From Priapulus caudatus (lineage: Eukaryota > Priapulida > Priapulimorpha > Priapulimorphida > Priapulidae): DNA of 33,958 nt. Below the pieces are notes generated by a model. It did not search any database, was not told where the DNA came from, and was given only the letters and a program-made list of their open reading frames with translations. A program made the translations under genes and the position numbers. Positions 23,443 to 33,349 of the stretch are shown piece by piece (the first letter of the stretch is position 1; each line of letters opens with the position of its first letter). The stretch spans positions 218,396-252,353 of the forward strand of contig NW_014577225.1 in NCBI RefSeq assembly GCF_000485595.1, given 5' to 3'.

Positions 23443-23943
23443 TTACCTGACCCACGTTTTTTTCTCAGCATTCTTTATAGACACTTCTCTGTAGACATCC
23501 AACACAATATCAATTCTACTACTGTCCCTGCCTTCGCGTATAGTTGAGTCCAGCGCACTCTTTGCTAACTGTGCAAATGTCTGACCTTCACCTTTGAGGC
23601 GTTGCAGAAGTGTCATCCCATCGATGATGCTTGCATTGGGCTGTGGCACAGACTCGGCAGCAGATATGCCCTGTGTCAGAGCTTCATGTAGAGTTGACTT
23701 CGTTGTCTTTTGAATTGAACCATCCGGTGTGGCCAGAGCCTATGGTATTGGGCCTAATGGATACGCAAATACGTCCTGTAGATATAGGTCATAAGCCTGC
23801 GCAGCGAGTATCATGTTTACAAATAACCGCCGGTCAGCTTTCAGGACAATCTGTTTGCCCTTTTTTGGTGTCAGTTTAATCTTCTTCTTCACAACTTCAG
23901 TTTGGTAATTTTCTGATGAAACGACTGTTTCGGTGGATCTGTG
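23443..23943 (-). pseudogene. Middle block of the transposon protein
   Basis: One frame is open except for the TAG at 23740-23742. It includes KKKIKLTPKKGKQIVLKADR, DVFAYPLGPIP, SIIDGMTLLQRLKGEGQTFA and IDIVLDVYREVSIKNAEKK. After a one-base frame change in the A run near 23455 the family sequence continues as FKTFAPGHKIRQWRKLL. The RxDxVxDxYxxxSIKxxxR pattern recurs across the family. I know of no assigned function for this block. Confidence 0.78.
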
Positions 23944-24073
23944 TCAAGGCGGTCGTTCTGGAATTTCTCATAGGCTTCTCTTCCAACTGTGTGCGCTTGC
24001 TTAATGTCTTTAAAAAATGCTTAACCTTCCCCTTGAGATGCTGACGAGTTCGGGCTGATTCTCACTCATTGGA

Positions 24074-24646
24074 TTAATCCATTCTTCTTCTAATACGAAC
24101 TGCAGAACATACGTCAGAATAGTCTCTCTGAATGCGGCTAGCCTGAAGACCAGCATGGGTGCAATTTGGATTCGGCTGACTCACCATGTCTCTGATTTGT
24201 CTCAAAGAAAGGCTGCGATACTCTGAGGTCATATAGTACCTGCTGACAGCTGAGGCTTTCAAGCTTAATCCTTTTTGTTTGTAATTATTTGTAATTATTT
24301 GTACTTCCTGGTGGTTTTGTGTCTCTGTTGACCGTTCTTCAATTGTCTGGTCAACGGGTATTTTTCCAAAAGGATTTCCTGACCCACGTTGAACGGAGAA
24401 GCCTCCATCCGGCAGGTATGCATGCACATCTGGGTGGCTACTTGCTAGTTGGGACATTTGTGCCAAGTAGACTGAACCATAATGCGAATAGTTTACTCGA
24501 TCGAATGCGAAGGCCCAGTACAGCAGAGCTTGGAACGAGTGGAGATGCAACAACCAGTCACCTTCTCTATATGCACGTATCAGACCCAGCATGATGTCTA
24601 CCATATCGATGTAGGCCATCCAGAAGGCTCCAAGCTCCCTAAGCAT
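24074..24646 (-). pseudogene. N-terminal block of the transposon protein
   Basis: This 190-residue open piece contains FWMAYIDMVDIMLGLIRA, REGDWLLHLHSFQALLYWAF, DRVNYSHYGSVYL and the strongly conserved GGFSVQRGSGNPFGKIPVDQ, then TIEE. The series FWxxY, REGDW, DRxNYxxY, FSVQR and DQTIE is a hallmark of this uncharacterised family. A frameshifted earlier part (24720-24839) reads KASHTELEDAVRCIEAACDD. The piece ends in a frame change near 24100, after which the neighbouring frame reads EEEWINPMSENQPELVSIS. Confidence 0.8.
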
Positions 24647-25223
24647 GCTCTACTTCCATCTCGCATATTATCACGGAAAGTCTCAAAGTAGCTAAGAACC
24701 TTGGCTACGATTGGATTCATCAGGATGTCAGTAGGCTACGAGTTGTCTGACATAAATCATCACATGCTGCCTCAATACATCTAACTGCATCTTCAAGCTC
24801 TGTGTGTGAAGCTTTCAGCGATGGTACGATTTCCTTTCATGCTAACCGGAGAAGTGCTTCATACACCAATTTATGAAGCCTTCAAGCACTGCCTGGACAG
24901 AACCTTCTGAGAAAACATTGATTAAGTAAACTAATTTACTAATTTACTCACTTTGATAGCTTTTGACATTGATAGCTATGTATCAGGAATCTCCAAATCA
25001 CGCTTTTCTGCCATTTTCCTAAAAATGGCATTTCGAATATGATGTTTTTACCCCATAATTCACAATTCTGTCTACATATGTTGTACACAAAGGTAATTGA
25101 GAAACTGCCTGGGACTCTCAGAATGGGTTTGCCGTTAAAGGCACTCAAATATTTTGTGTGAATCCGGAGATATGACTTTTTAAAGGTTTGTCACCAAAAA
25201 ACGTATTTTCCCCAAAAATGGCC

Positions 25224-25237
25224 GTTGCCATGGCAAC
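25224..25237. promoter_or_regulatory. Perfect RFX X-box palindrome in the right arm (inner unit)
   Basis: This is the same 14-base palindrome at the matching position of the inner right-arm unit. Its left-arm counterpart at 21721 has lost the second half-site. Confidence 0.6.
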
Positions 25238-25584
25238 CGATGCTCAAACGGACTATATTAATCATTGAATATGCTCATTGTACATGATTTATACCAATTT
25301 ACTTAAGTTTGATAGCTTTTGACATTGATAGCTATATTATATAGGATGAATCTCCAAATCACACTTTTCTGTCATTTTTCTAAAAAGAGCATTTCGATTA
25401 TGATGTTTTTACCCCAAAATTGACCATTTTGTCTAAATACACAGTACACAAAGGTCACTTAAAAACTGCCTGGGACTCTCAGAATGGGTTTGACATTGAA
25501 AGCATCCAAATATTTGATGTGAATCCGGAGATATTAATTTTTAAAGTTTTGTCATCAGAAAACGCATTTTTTCCCAAAATAGCT

Positions 25585-25598
25585 GTTGCCATGGCAAC
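25585..25598. promoter_or_regulatory. Perfect RFX X-box palindrome in the right arm (outer unit)
   Basis: This is the third perfect copy, the inverted-arm partner of 21368-21381. It is conserved while the surrounding arm sequence differs by several substitutions. Confidence 0.6.
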
Positions 25599-26225
25599 CG
25601 TTGAGAAAATTTTTGATTATAGGATGTTAAAACGACAGCCCTTGTACTCGTCATAATTTCCACCTTTTGATTTTTTTCTACCTATTCATGCCCTTTTTAT
25701 AAAGGAAATTTCAGAAACGCGATTTTACCCACAAAAAGGTATAGGGCTACCACTTGGGAATGTCCATCATACTTAAAAATGTGTCCAAGGTGATGATCTT
25801 TCAAAAAATTATAGTGAGCCTTTGTCCCTCAAAATGGTACCGACATGTCAATTTTTTGGTATTGGCTCATTGGGCTAGTCCGTATTGTGTGAAATGCGAA
25901 TTTAACTGGTCGTTGTGATGGCGGCCATATTATCTCGCAGCGTCTCGGGGTTGGACGTAGGCCTATATAATTATGTTGCGGTAAATGTGGCCAGCTCGCG
26001 TGGTAGCAAACCGCCAACACTCTCGCCCGCAGCCAAAATTATTTCTTGTTCATTATCTATGCCGTGTTTGGCAGTTTTTTCTCTCCTACCGAATGTATTT
26101 CGTTTTTTGCGAGTCCCTTACTGACCGGGACGGGCGGAAGTCACGAGTAGGGCAGGATGACGTCCGGTACCTGCTATAGATTTCAGAGAGATTGTGAAGC
26201 TAGGGGAAACTACTAAGAGCACATT

Positions 26226-26585
26226 AAATATCAATTAGACCATGGTAAATATCAGGACTACAGAGTAAATATCAGTACCATGGTAAATATCAGGGCCATG
26301 GTAAATATCACGACCATGGTAAATATCAGGGCCATGGTAAATATCACGACCATGGTAAATATCACGACCATGGTAAATATCAGGTCTATGGTAAATATCA
26401 GGTCCATGGTGAATATCAGGTCTATGGTAAATATCAGGTCCATGGTGAATATCAGGTCTATGGTAAATATCAGGTCCATGGTGAATATCAGGTCTATTGT
26501 AAATACCAGGTCCATGGTAAATATCAATACCATGGTAAATATCAGGTCTATGGTAAATATGAGTACCACGGTAAATATCAGGATT
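26226..26585. repeat. 18-bp minisatellite (CATGGTAAATATCAGGNC)
   Basis: About twenty units run in tandem, with variants CGAC, GGGC, GTCC and GTCT at the end of the unit and GTGAATATC in alternate units. Because 18 is divisible by three, several frames stay open on both strands (MVNIRS on plus; TFTMVLIF- and DIYHGP-like on minus). No splice or start context supports coding. Confidence 0.93.
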
Positions 26586-26589
26586 GGGA

Positions 26590-27252
26590 TCAGTATAAGC
26601 ACTAATCATCGTTCTTCTAACGCCCCGCGTCGTATTGTTGGTATAATGCTATGTGTCTGTGGGACGCACCACCTCCCCTTTAATGCCGAAATCACATACC
26701 CAGCGCGTATCGGGTAACAATTTCGCGAACAAATTGGCGGAGCGTAGTACCGACGAGCCATCTGGGGAGTTGTTTCATTTGCGCGCGAGCTGGTGATCGA
26801 GGGTGATAACACGAGCTGATGAATAATCATAGAATTCCGTACCATGCTACGCGTGCCTGTCACTCATCAGTTCGCAATCTCGAAGTATCGAAACAAGAAC
26901 AGCGGCGCTCGTGCGCGTGACATAAGGTCATCGCGACGCGAGAGGATCTCAGAGGCGCTTTTATACGTTGTCGTAGTGCAACCTCTTCGTTCCGAGATTT
27001 CATGGTCAAACATTTACCCGGAACCAGTTCTGCTGCAATGTGTGGCGGAGAAATCTGCTGGGTTTTGCTTGATATAATTCGCTTTTTATGATAATTTGTC
27101 TTTGAATATGCCATCAAAGATATACCAGCAAGCGATTTTAGTGGTCCTATTAGACTGTCACTAGCTTCTATGGCTAAGGCCACATGGTCGGTTTTCAACC
27201 TCTAACGACGTTTGTAGTCCGTCTATGGTCCTTCTATAAGTACTCTTCTCAG
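26590..27252. other. Unique sequence upstream of the exon candidate
   Basis: No feature is recognised. Open frames of up to 112 codons on both strands lack motifs and overlap each other. Confidence 0.5.
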
Positions 27253-27440
27253 AAGTATCGTAATCCAGAGCCCAAGACAGTATCGCTTCAAGAAAAAGTC
27301 GAATTTGCGCAAAAAGTGGGCTCACGCCTGATCCCCAATAATCCGGCATCTGTCGTAATCAAGCACGGGTCGGCAGACTGGAAACGTTCAGTTGTAGAAA
27401 TATTTGGGAATCACCAAGTTGCGATGGTATTAACGGGACC
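27253..27440 (+). CDS. Possible internal exon of an unidentified gene
   Basis: A 62-codon open stretch lies exactly between TACTCTTCTCAG and the perfect donor GTAAGT. The peptide starts KYRNPEPKTVSLQEKVEFAQ and ends HQVAMVLTGP. Its composition is balanced and not repetitive, unlike most frames here. I recognise no domain. It enters in phase 0 and leaves in phase 2, so it cannot follow the syd-1 exon ending at 16964 (phase 1) without another exon between. It could be a chance open frame or a relic. Confidence 0.3.
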
Positions 27441-27474
27441 GTAAGTCTACCGTACGGATTTTAGAACTCTTTGT

Positions 27475-27496
27475 CTCTCGCCTTTTCCTCCGTCTA

Positions 27497-27542
<46 letters not shown>

Positions 27543-27680
27543 CGTCCCCCTCACGCTCTCTCTGTTTGTCTCTCTCTGTGTCTCTTAATCTCTCTCTCCC
27601 TCTATCTATTTCACGATCCCTCTTTTTCACCTATTGCCTTCTTTCCTCCCCCGGACTCTCTCTCACACCTTCTATTTTTG
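27475..27680. repeat. CT-rich simple repeat
   Basis: A perfect CT run (about 27499-27538) lies in a wider pyrimidine-rich stretch downstream of the exon candidate. Confidence 0.9.
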
Positions 27681-29050
27681 CAGTAATGTTTGCTGCAGAG
27701 GAAAATAGCAGATATCCTTTGTGTCTAATTATTTAACCTCGTTTCTTTATTAGCACCGGGTTAAAAATAACCAAGTGTGTAGACATGAAGCGTGATCTGT
27801 GTAGACGTGAACTTTGTGTGTTAACGCTTAAATGACCGAAAATCATGCAGTCTAATATTTCCTATTTATTTCTGGTATACATGTATATTTCAATATGTTT
27901 GCAACATGTCTTTGGAGACCTTAGAAGGTCTTGCGTCTGTATTGCCGATAACAAATATCTAGTTGGGCAATTTGATTTTTAACGGTTTTCTGTTGTCCCG
28001 GCGACATGACACAGAAATATTTTCTTCTCGGAAAGAAAAACCCTGATAAATTTAGATGTTTCTGCTTGAATCAAAAGCACACTTTTCTGCTCTGTCTGAA
28101 GAGGCTACACTTCACGGCGTATAACAGATACATACAAACCGTTTCACCGCATAGGGTACATGCAAAACGCTCTGCCGAATAGGCAACGTAAACGGCAATT
28201 GTTTTTAAAACCTGCGTAGCCTCTTTCATGAAGCCATGGCACGTGTGATCACTGCACAGCCTACTGTGGGCTTACTGATTAATTGATGCGGAAAGAGGTA
28301 CGGCACCTTTATAATATTGTGAAACGGAGAGAGCTATGCCTGATTATAGGCAAATGACTTCTAACATCGTAATTTCACATTTTAGCGTTTTTAATAGGAG
28401 GTTTATATCACTGCGAATGGTATTATAGATTCATATTATGTTCTCGCTTCAGACGTGAAATGAATTAGCAACGCGTAATACCTTTTAAACAATGTTGGTG
28501 ATGTTGGGATGTTATTAAAAAGATTATATCAAAATCAAACGATTTGTGTGCTCTGCGCGCGCGTGTGGATGTGTAAAAATACTCGACTATCTGCCTTCCT
28601 TTTAGGAATTTGAAATATATACACTTGCATATTATGGGCATCGCCGATCCATGAATAATGGTATTACATGTATAACTTGTCTGTGGCCTTTCTGTGACTG
28701 TATTACGAGGCAAAATCGAAAAGAGTGTGAATACCCCTGGTAATATTAAACTTTTATGTTTAATTTTGTAGAGGAAAATACATATGCTTCAGCTCTTTGC
28801 ACTTTTTATTTTTTCATAGACTAACCGTGGATGTACAGTTCCCATGGGGGTGTTGGAGGTTTATGCAAAGCTATAGCTGTCGTTTCTTATATGTTACTAC
28901 GCCTTGTCACTTATTATTTATTGCGGAGCCTTCAAAAAGACATTTTCAGATGATCACATTGAAAACGTAATTTTCTAAATTGAATCTCTTAAGATGCTGA
29001 GATTGGTGGATGTCATTGTGTGTCGTTTTAATTAGATTTGCTATCATCTT
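27681..29050. other. Unique AT-rich sequence, no gene recognised
   Basis: There are no long open frames, no repeat families and no RNA genes that I can see. The 82-codon minus-strand frame at 28465-28713 has no supporting signals. Confidence 0.55.
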
Positions 29051-29064
29051 CACTGCGTGCACGC

Positions 29065-29116
29065 TCCCCCCCCCTCTCTCTCTTTCTATCGCAATATCGC
29101 CATCTCTCTCGCTCTT

Positions 29117-29180
<64 letters not shown>

Positions 29181-29193
29181 CCTTCTATCTCTA

Positions 29194-29227
<34 letters not shown>

Positions 29228-29252
29228 GCTCTCTCTCTCTCTGTCTTTCTCT

Positions 29253-29334
<82 letters not shown>

Positions 29335-29336
29335 GC
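29065..29336. repeat. Long CT dinucleotide tract
   Basis: About 270 bases of nearly pure pyrimidine on the plus strand contain two long perfect CT runs (about 29118-29173 and 29262-29322). Ser/Leu open frames of up to 141 codons are artefacts. Confidence 0.95.
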
Positions 29337-29900
29337 TGTTGTATGTCTGTCTGTCTGCTGCCTCCGTCTATCGATACATATGAATGTAGTATATGTATAT
29401 TATATATACTATATGATGATATATATCTAGTATAACTTTATACTATCTCCCCTCGCCCGTCTGGCGGATCTCTCTCTCTCTCTCTCACCCTACACCCTCT
29501 CCCCTCTCCTCAGTCTCCTCTCGCCCTCTCCTACTCACGCACTCCTTCAAAAAAATTACATCGAAGCCTCACAGATTCACGATAAGCCCCGAACTATCAC
29601 GACACCGCGCTGTAGTTTCTTCCAATTAATTGAGCCATCAGTACGATAGCTCTCACAAAGCGATCGCTATACACACACACTACACACACACACACAACCC
29701 CACGAACATCCACACCACCAACCACACATCACACTACACACACACACGACGACACACACACACACACACACAGCGCTAGACGTGACTGCCAGTGCCGAGA
29801 CGCTGACTATTATGCATGGTCAAATGGCACATCACCACATTCCGTGCACCATCATTCTCACGTCACGCTCCTAATAAATCCACGTAAATCTGCTTACAAG
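29337..29900. other. TA-, CT- and CA-rich patches
   Basis: A TATA-rich patch (29385-29440), a short CT run (29470-29486) and CA repeats (about 29670-29772) are joined by unique sequence. No gene was seen. Confidence 0.6.
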
Positions 29901-30470
29901 TAGGCCTACCCGTGAGTATATGTCGCGCCATGCGACACGCGCGATGCGGAGTATATGTGCGCCCGAGGAAGATTCTTCCTATGACAAATATTGTCATAGG
30001 AGAGGTATGTCTGTATTTGTCAATAGATGCCTAAGGGACGCAGAACAGGCTGCGAGCGGGAACGCCGCACGCGTTCAGCGCCAACGCTATTCTACAGTTC
30101 TGCCCCAGCCCCGTTATTTAACGAGACACGAGATTCCCCGCGGTTCACTGAAGCCCTGCCAGCCACCCAGTTCCGAGCCGCAAGCGGGCCTCAGCCTACA
30201 CGCGCGAGCCTCAAGCTGTAACATAATTGGAATACTATCGGCGATGCGTAGACCGTCGTGATACCCGTCGTCTCGGCGACTAGCCTTGCGTGATAGCGCG
30301 CGAGACTTTGCCTGCATCAGTCGTGCTCGTGTTCCCATCTAGCACTCCTGCGTGGCGTACTGCATGGCGTGCTGCCTTCGCAACCTTTTACAGTCTGTTG
30401 TGCATAACTTCCTACTTTTCATTATCTGCTCCCCGCGTTCTACGGGCTCAATGTGTGCGTCCGCGCGCTC
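29901..30470. other. Unique sequence, no gene recognised
   Basis: A 113-codon plus-strand frame (29920-30261) begins MSRHATRAMRS and lacks motifs, codon bias and splice context. I do not call it. Confidence 0.5.
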
Positions 30471-30477
30471 CGCTGCC

Positions 30478-30960
30478 TTTGTGTGTGTGGTTGTGTGTGG
30501 GGTGATGTGTGTGTGGGGTGTGTGTGCCATGTGTGTGTTGTGTGTGGTGGTTGCGTGATGCGCGCGTTGTGTTTGTGTTTGTACGTGTGGCCGCGCGTGC
30601 TGTGTTATGTTGTATAATGCGTGTTTGGTTGCGCACGCGCGTGTGCGTTAGTTGCACGCGCGGTGTGTATTGATGTTGTTGTGCTGCTGTCGTGTGTGTT
30701 GGTGTGGTGATGCGGTGTGGCCGCGCGCGCGCGGGTGTGGGGTTGCTGTGTGTGTGTGTGTGCCTCGTGCGCGCGGTGTGTGCTGCGCTCGCGCGCATCC
30801 ACGTGTCTTGCTGTGTGGCGTGCCCGCCCTGTTGGTGGTGTGGTGCCCCGCGGGGGTGTCCTCGAGCGAGCGCCCACCTGTCGCCGTGCTGTTCTTTTTG
30901 CGTTCATGTGTGTGCGCAGTCTTTTATTCGTTGTATATATATATAGATATACTTACTGAT
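30478..30960. repeat. Impure GT/GC-rich region
   Basis: GTGTG stretches alternate with CGCGCG patches (for example 30640-30665, 30718-30735 and 30765-30800), a composition prone to Z-DNA. Cys/Val-rich frames here come from the repeat. Confidence 0.8.
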
Positions 30961-31615
30961 AGGACACATTGATCAAAGCGCTCGAATTCCGTGTGTTTGT
31001 GTTGTGGGTGTGTGTTGGTTGGTGGGTTGTACTCTTCTCCCTCCGTTTTCACTATTAAATCTTCTGCCTTTGTCCGGCTGTGTGCCTGCTGTGGGGGGTG
31101 TGCCCGATGTTTGGGGGTGGGTGGGTTTTTAGGTTAGTTAGTACCCGCGTCAAGTGTACCGGTTGTTAGGCTACGGATGCGAGCAAATGTGTCGTTAATG
31201 ACCGCGAATGTAAAATCTTACCGTTGGGTGAACACGCTGAGCAGCCGTACATGCAGGATTAGCTGTCACACTGATGGATGATTGAGTCCTGAACGGCAAT
31301 CATTTGTCGTGCAGCTCATTAGTAGTTTATCAGCTCATTGAATGATGGCAGTGCCAAAACACCGCTATAACTGGCGTAACGTCTGGTATAATGTAATATA
31401 CATATATATATATAGTTTTACCAGATGCATGTATGCAATATATAATATATATTATAATAATCATAATTTTTAAATCCTTGACTTTCTGGTTCAGATAATG
31501 CTTGAGCCTTGTCGCAGATGCTTTTTTTAAGTGTTTTCTATGCAAAGCGTGCGTAATATTCATGAAGCAAGGAGAGTGGTTATTGATTAATCAAGAATTG
31601 ATAATTATTGGATAT
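30961..31615. other. Unique sequence with a small TA tract
   Basis: This is GT-rich unique sequence followed by an AT-rich part with TA repeats (31395-31415). No gene was recognised. Confidence 0.5.
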
Positions 31616-31619
31616 GAAG

Positions 31620-31882
31620 CCCAGCGTCATTCCCAGCGTCATCGCCCACGTCATCCCACGCGTCATACCCAGCGTCATCGATATATCATCACTGCGTCAA
31701 CTCCTGCGTCATTCGAGCATCGTCACCACGTCATACCTGCGTCATTATTGCGTCCTTCCGGCGTCATCCCAGCGTCATCTCCCCGTCATTTCCCCTGTCA
31801 TTCCCGCGTAAGCACCCCGTCATTTGCGCGTCATCCCCGCGTCATCTCCCCGTCATTCCCCCGTCATCCTCACTGCGTCGCC
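31620..31882. repeat. GCGTCAT minisatellite (about 12-base unit)
   Basis: About 22 degenerate units of CCCAGCGTCATT or CCCCGTCATC run in tandem. An open frame crosses the array on the plus strand and continues into the exon candidate that follows. Confidence 0.9.
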
Positions 31883-31891
31883 AGCCTCCAG

Positions 31892-32113
31892 CCTGCGTCG
31901 CCCGAGCCGACGCACAGCGAAGCTCCTGCGCGTGAAGAAGAACTCATCGTCGCTGTTATTGCCGTGGATTCCGTCCCCCGATTTACAATATTGATCCGCT
32001 GCCGCTACGCGCCCGACATGGACGGGGTGGGAGCGGGGGAAAGCTCACCGGCTGTACTGACTGTTAGCAACTCACCCGGGTCGGGCAGCGACCGGTCAGA
32101 CTCCGCACCTTGA
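31892..32113 (+). CDS. Possible 3'-terminal exon, unidentified
   Basis: Open sequence follows one of several AG acceptors at the end of the GCGTCAT array (31884, 31891 or 31917) and ends at TGA 32111-32113. The last residues, VLTVSNSPGSGSDRSDSAP, are serine-rich and non-repetitive. A pyrimidine-rich possible 3' UTR and an AATAAA lie downstream. None of the three acceptors gives the phase needed to follow the exon ending at 16964 directly. The support is weak. Confidence 0.2.
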   Translation, partial: PASPEPTHSEAPAREEELIVAVIAVDSVPRFTILIRCRYAPDMDGVGAGESSPAVLTVSNSPGSGSDRSDSAP

Positions 32114-32404
32114 CCCCTCACTTACGCCCTACCCCCTGTCCCCCTCCCCTCCCGGTATCAACATCCTCTCCATTACACCCTCTCCTCCTTCCTGGGCCAC
32201 CCCCCCCCCACTCACTACTCCTTCCTCCTCCCTGAGCCGACCCCTCTACGGACTCTCTTCACTGACGTCCTGCACCGATCTTCACACTGACTCCCTAGCT
32301 GCCACCGACTTCCTTTACTAATTCCCTGCACTGGATCTTGAACTGGCGCTCTGGACTTATCACATGTACCGGCTGCTTGCTCTTCTCCCTAACACGCCAA
32401 ATGA

Positions 32405-32410
32405 AATAAA
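32405..32410 (+). terminator. Possible polyadenylation signal AATAAA
   Basis: AATAAA lies 295 bases after the TGA at 32113, followed by an A-rich patch. It is the only copy in a context after a plausible stop in this part of the window. A chance match is quite possible. Confidence 0.22.
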
Positions 32411-32419
32411 AACTATAAA

Positions 32420-33340
32420 AAAAACTCCTGTCCTTACCCTCTACACTCACATGCAGTCCTGTGCAACGGACGGTCAGTTTCGGGAGCGGTTGTTGGACTT
32501 GCTAGCCTGGCGCTAGGAACGATGTGTGAGGATTCAGTTCGATGTGTCTCACGCCTAACCTTTCCCACGTACATAGTGTAACGGAGCTCGGTTTCCTTAC
32601 GTAGGAGCGGTATGGATCTACTACCGTTCTAAGGCTAAGGGTAGGAGTAGGAAAGGGGGGATATGATACAAACCACCTGATGGAAACAATAACTATGAGT
32701 AACATACCACACGGACGTTTATTCTCAGCCATAATAACGGTTATACAAGTTGACTGAAATACGGCTAGGATGTGAGTAGAAGCAAGGCGCAGGCTAAGGG
32801 ACGGCCAGGCTCTACCCGAGTACGATAGGGCTGGCTTCTTATAAGCCTGTCGGGTCCTCGGTAATTGGGATCGTAGAGCAGTGGTTACGCTGTTGATGGG
32901 TGATCGATCTCACAATTTTTGGAATCCGTCTTCTCCGTTAGTGTCATAACAGCTGCACCCTCACTATACATGCTAGCTCTAGGCCTCGCATGTGGCAGAG
33001 CGAAGGACTATAGCTATGTTCTAGAGCTATATACATGCGAGATAGAGCGGGATGCGCATTCGTACGAGCTATATCGTAATCGTTCAATGTCGTGCTTTAT
33101 CATATGCATGTGTAAACACATTAGCTGTGTGGTCATCAAGCTATCCGCTGCGTTTGCCTACTTATATAGAGAAACATGGCTGAAATGCGCACGTCGAGTT
33201 ATGCCAACACGATATTGCTCGCGCTCTGGCGCACTGGACAAAGCGCAGCCCCGCGACTCCGTCAAATAATGCAGCCTTTAAATAGATGAGACTTCGAGAG
33301 CGCCTATTGACTGCGGCTTAATTCTGAGCGAAATGTGCAG
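32420..33340. other. Unique sequence, no gene recognised
   Basis: The longest frame (116 codons, 32919-33269, plus) shows no domain, and its start context is not supported by any other signal. Confidence 0.5.
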
Positions 33341-33349
33341 CAAAACTTG

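Larger units (their letters stand above)
21991..24840 (-). pseudogene. Transposon-borne gene, reading frame disabled at several points
   Basis: Read on the minus strand, one protein can be followed from about 24840 to 22397, with an acidic tail down to a stop at 21991-21993. In-frame stops are TAG 23740-23742, TAA 23334-23336, TAA 23213-23215 and TAA 22838-22840. Frame changes occur near 24650-24720, 24100, 24030, 23935, 23455 and 23320. At least the one near 23455 falls in a run of seven A's and could be a one-base sequencing error. The block order matches the full-length family as I know it. A 22140-22390 stretch with two copies of a 67-base repeat separates the CXC part from the acidic tail and looks inserted. 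Without transcripts I treat the gene as inactive. Confidence 0.8.
21089..25872 (-). mobile_element. DNA transposon with long inverted arms and a PIN/FEN-like plus CXC protein (degenerate)
   Basis: The two ends are inverted copies of each other over 0.8-0.9 kb. For example, GTCGGTTACCATTTTGAGGG at 21101 corresponds to the reverse complement of 25827-25847, and GGACATTCCCAAGTGGTAGC at 21181 to that of 25751-25770. The outermost shared bases are CCAATAC (21090-21096) and GTATTGG (25859-25865). I could not fix the exact ends or a target-site duplication. The 3 kb between the arms hold one disabled minus-strand gene. I know this protein family from many unannotated predicted proteins in cnidarians, molluscs, echinoderms and fish, but I cannot give it a superfamily name. 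Long inverted arms plus one gene suggest a DNA transposon. A virus-derived or captured gene is the alternative. Confidence 0.82.
24945..25872 (-). repeat. Right inverted arm of the transposon
   Basis: This is the reverse complement of the left arm with two full internal units. Each begins with GATAGCTTTTGACATTGATA (24955 and 25311) and contains the AGAATGGGTTTG block and GTTGCCATGGCAAC. The arm is about 130 bases longer than the left one at its inner side because the unit near 24951-25090 has no left-arm partner. Confidence 0.85.

Noticed and set aside
26235-26609. Asp/Ile/Tyr/His repeat protein on the minus strand (DIYHGP units)
   Set aside because: It is produced by the 18-bp minisatellite. 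The opposite strand gives an equally open frame, and there is no start or splice context.
29010-29435. Ser/Leu-rich frames of up to 141 codons
   Set aside because: They are the reading of a CT dinucleotide tract.
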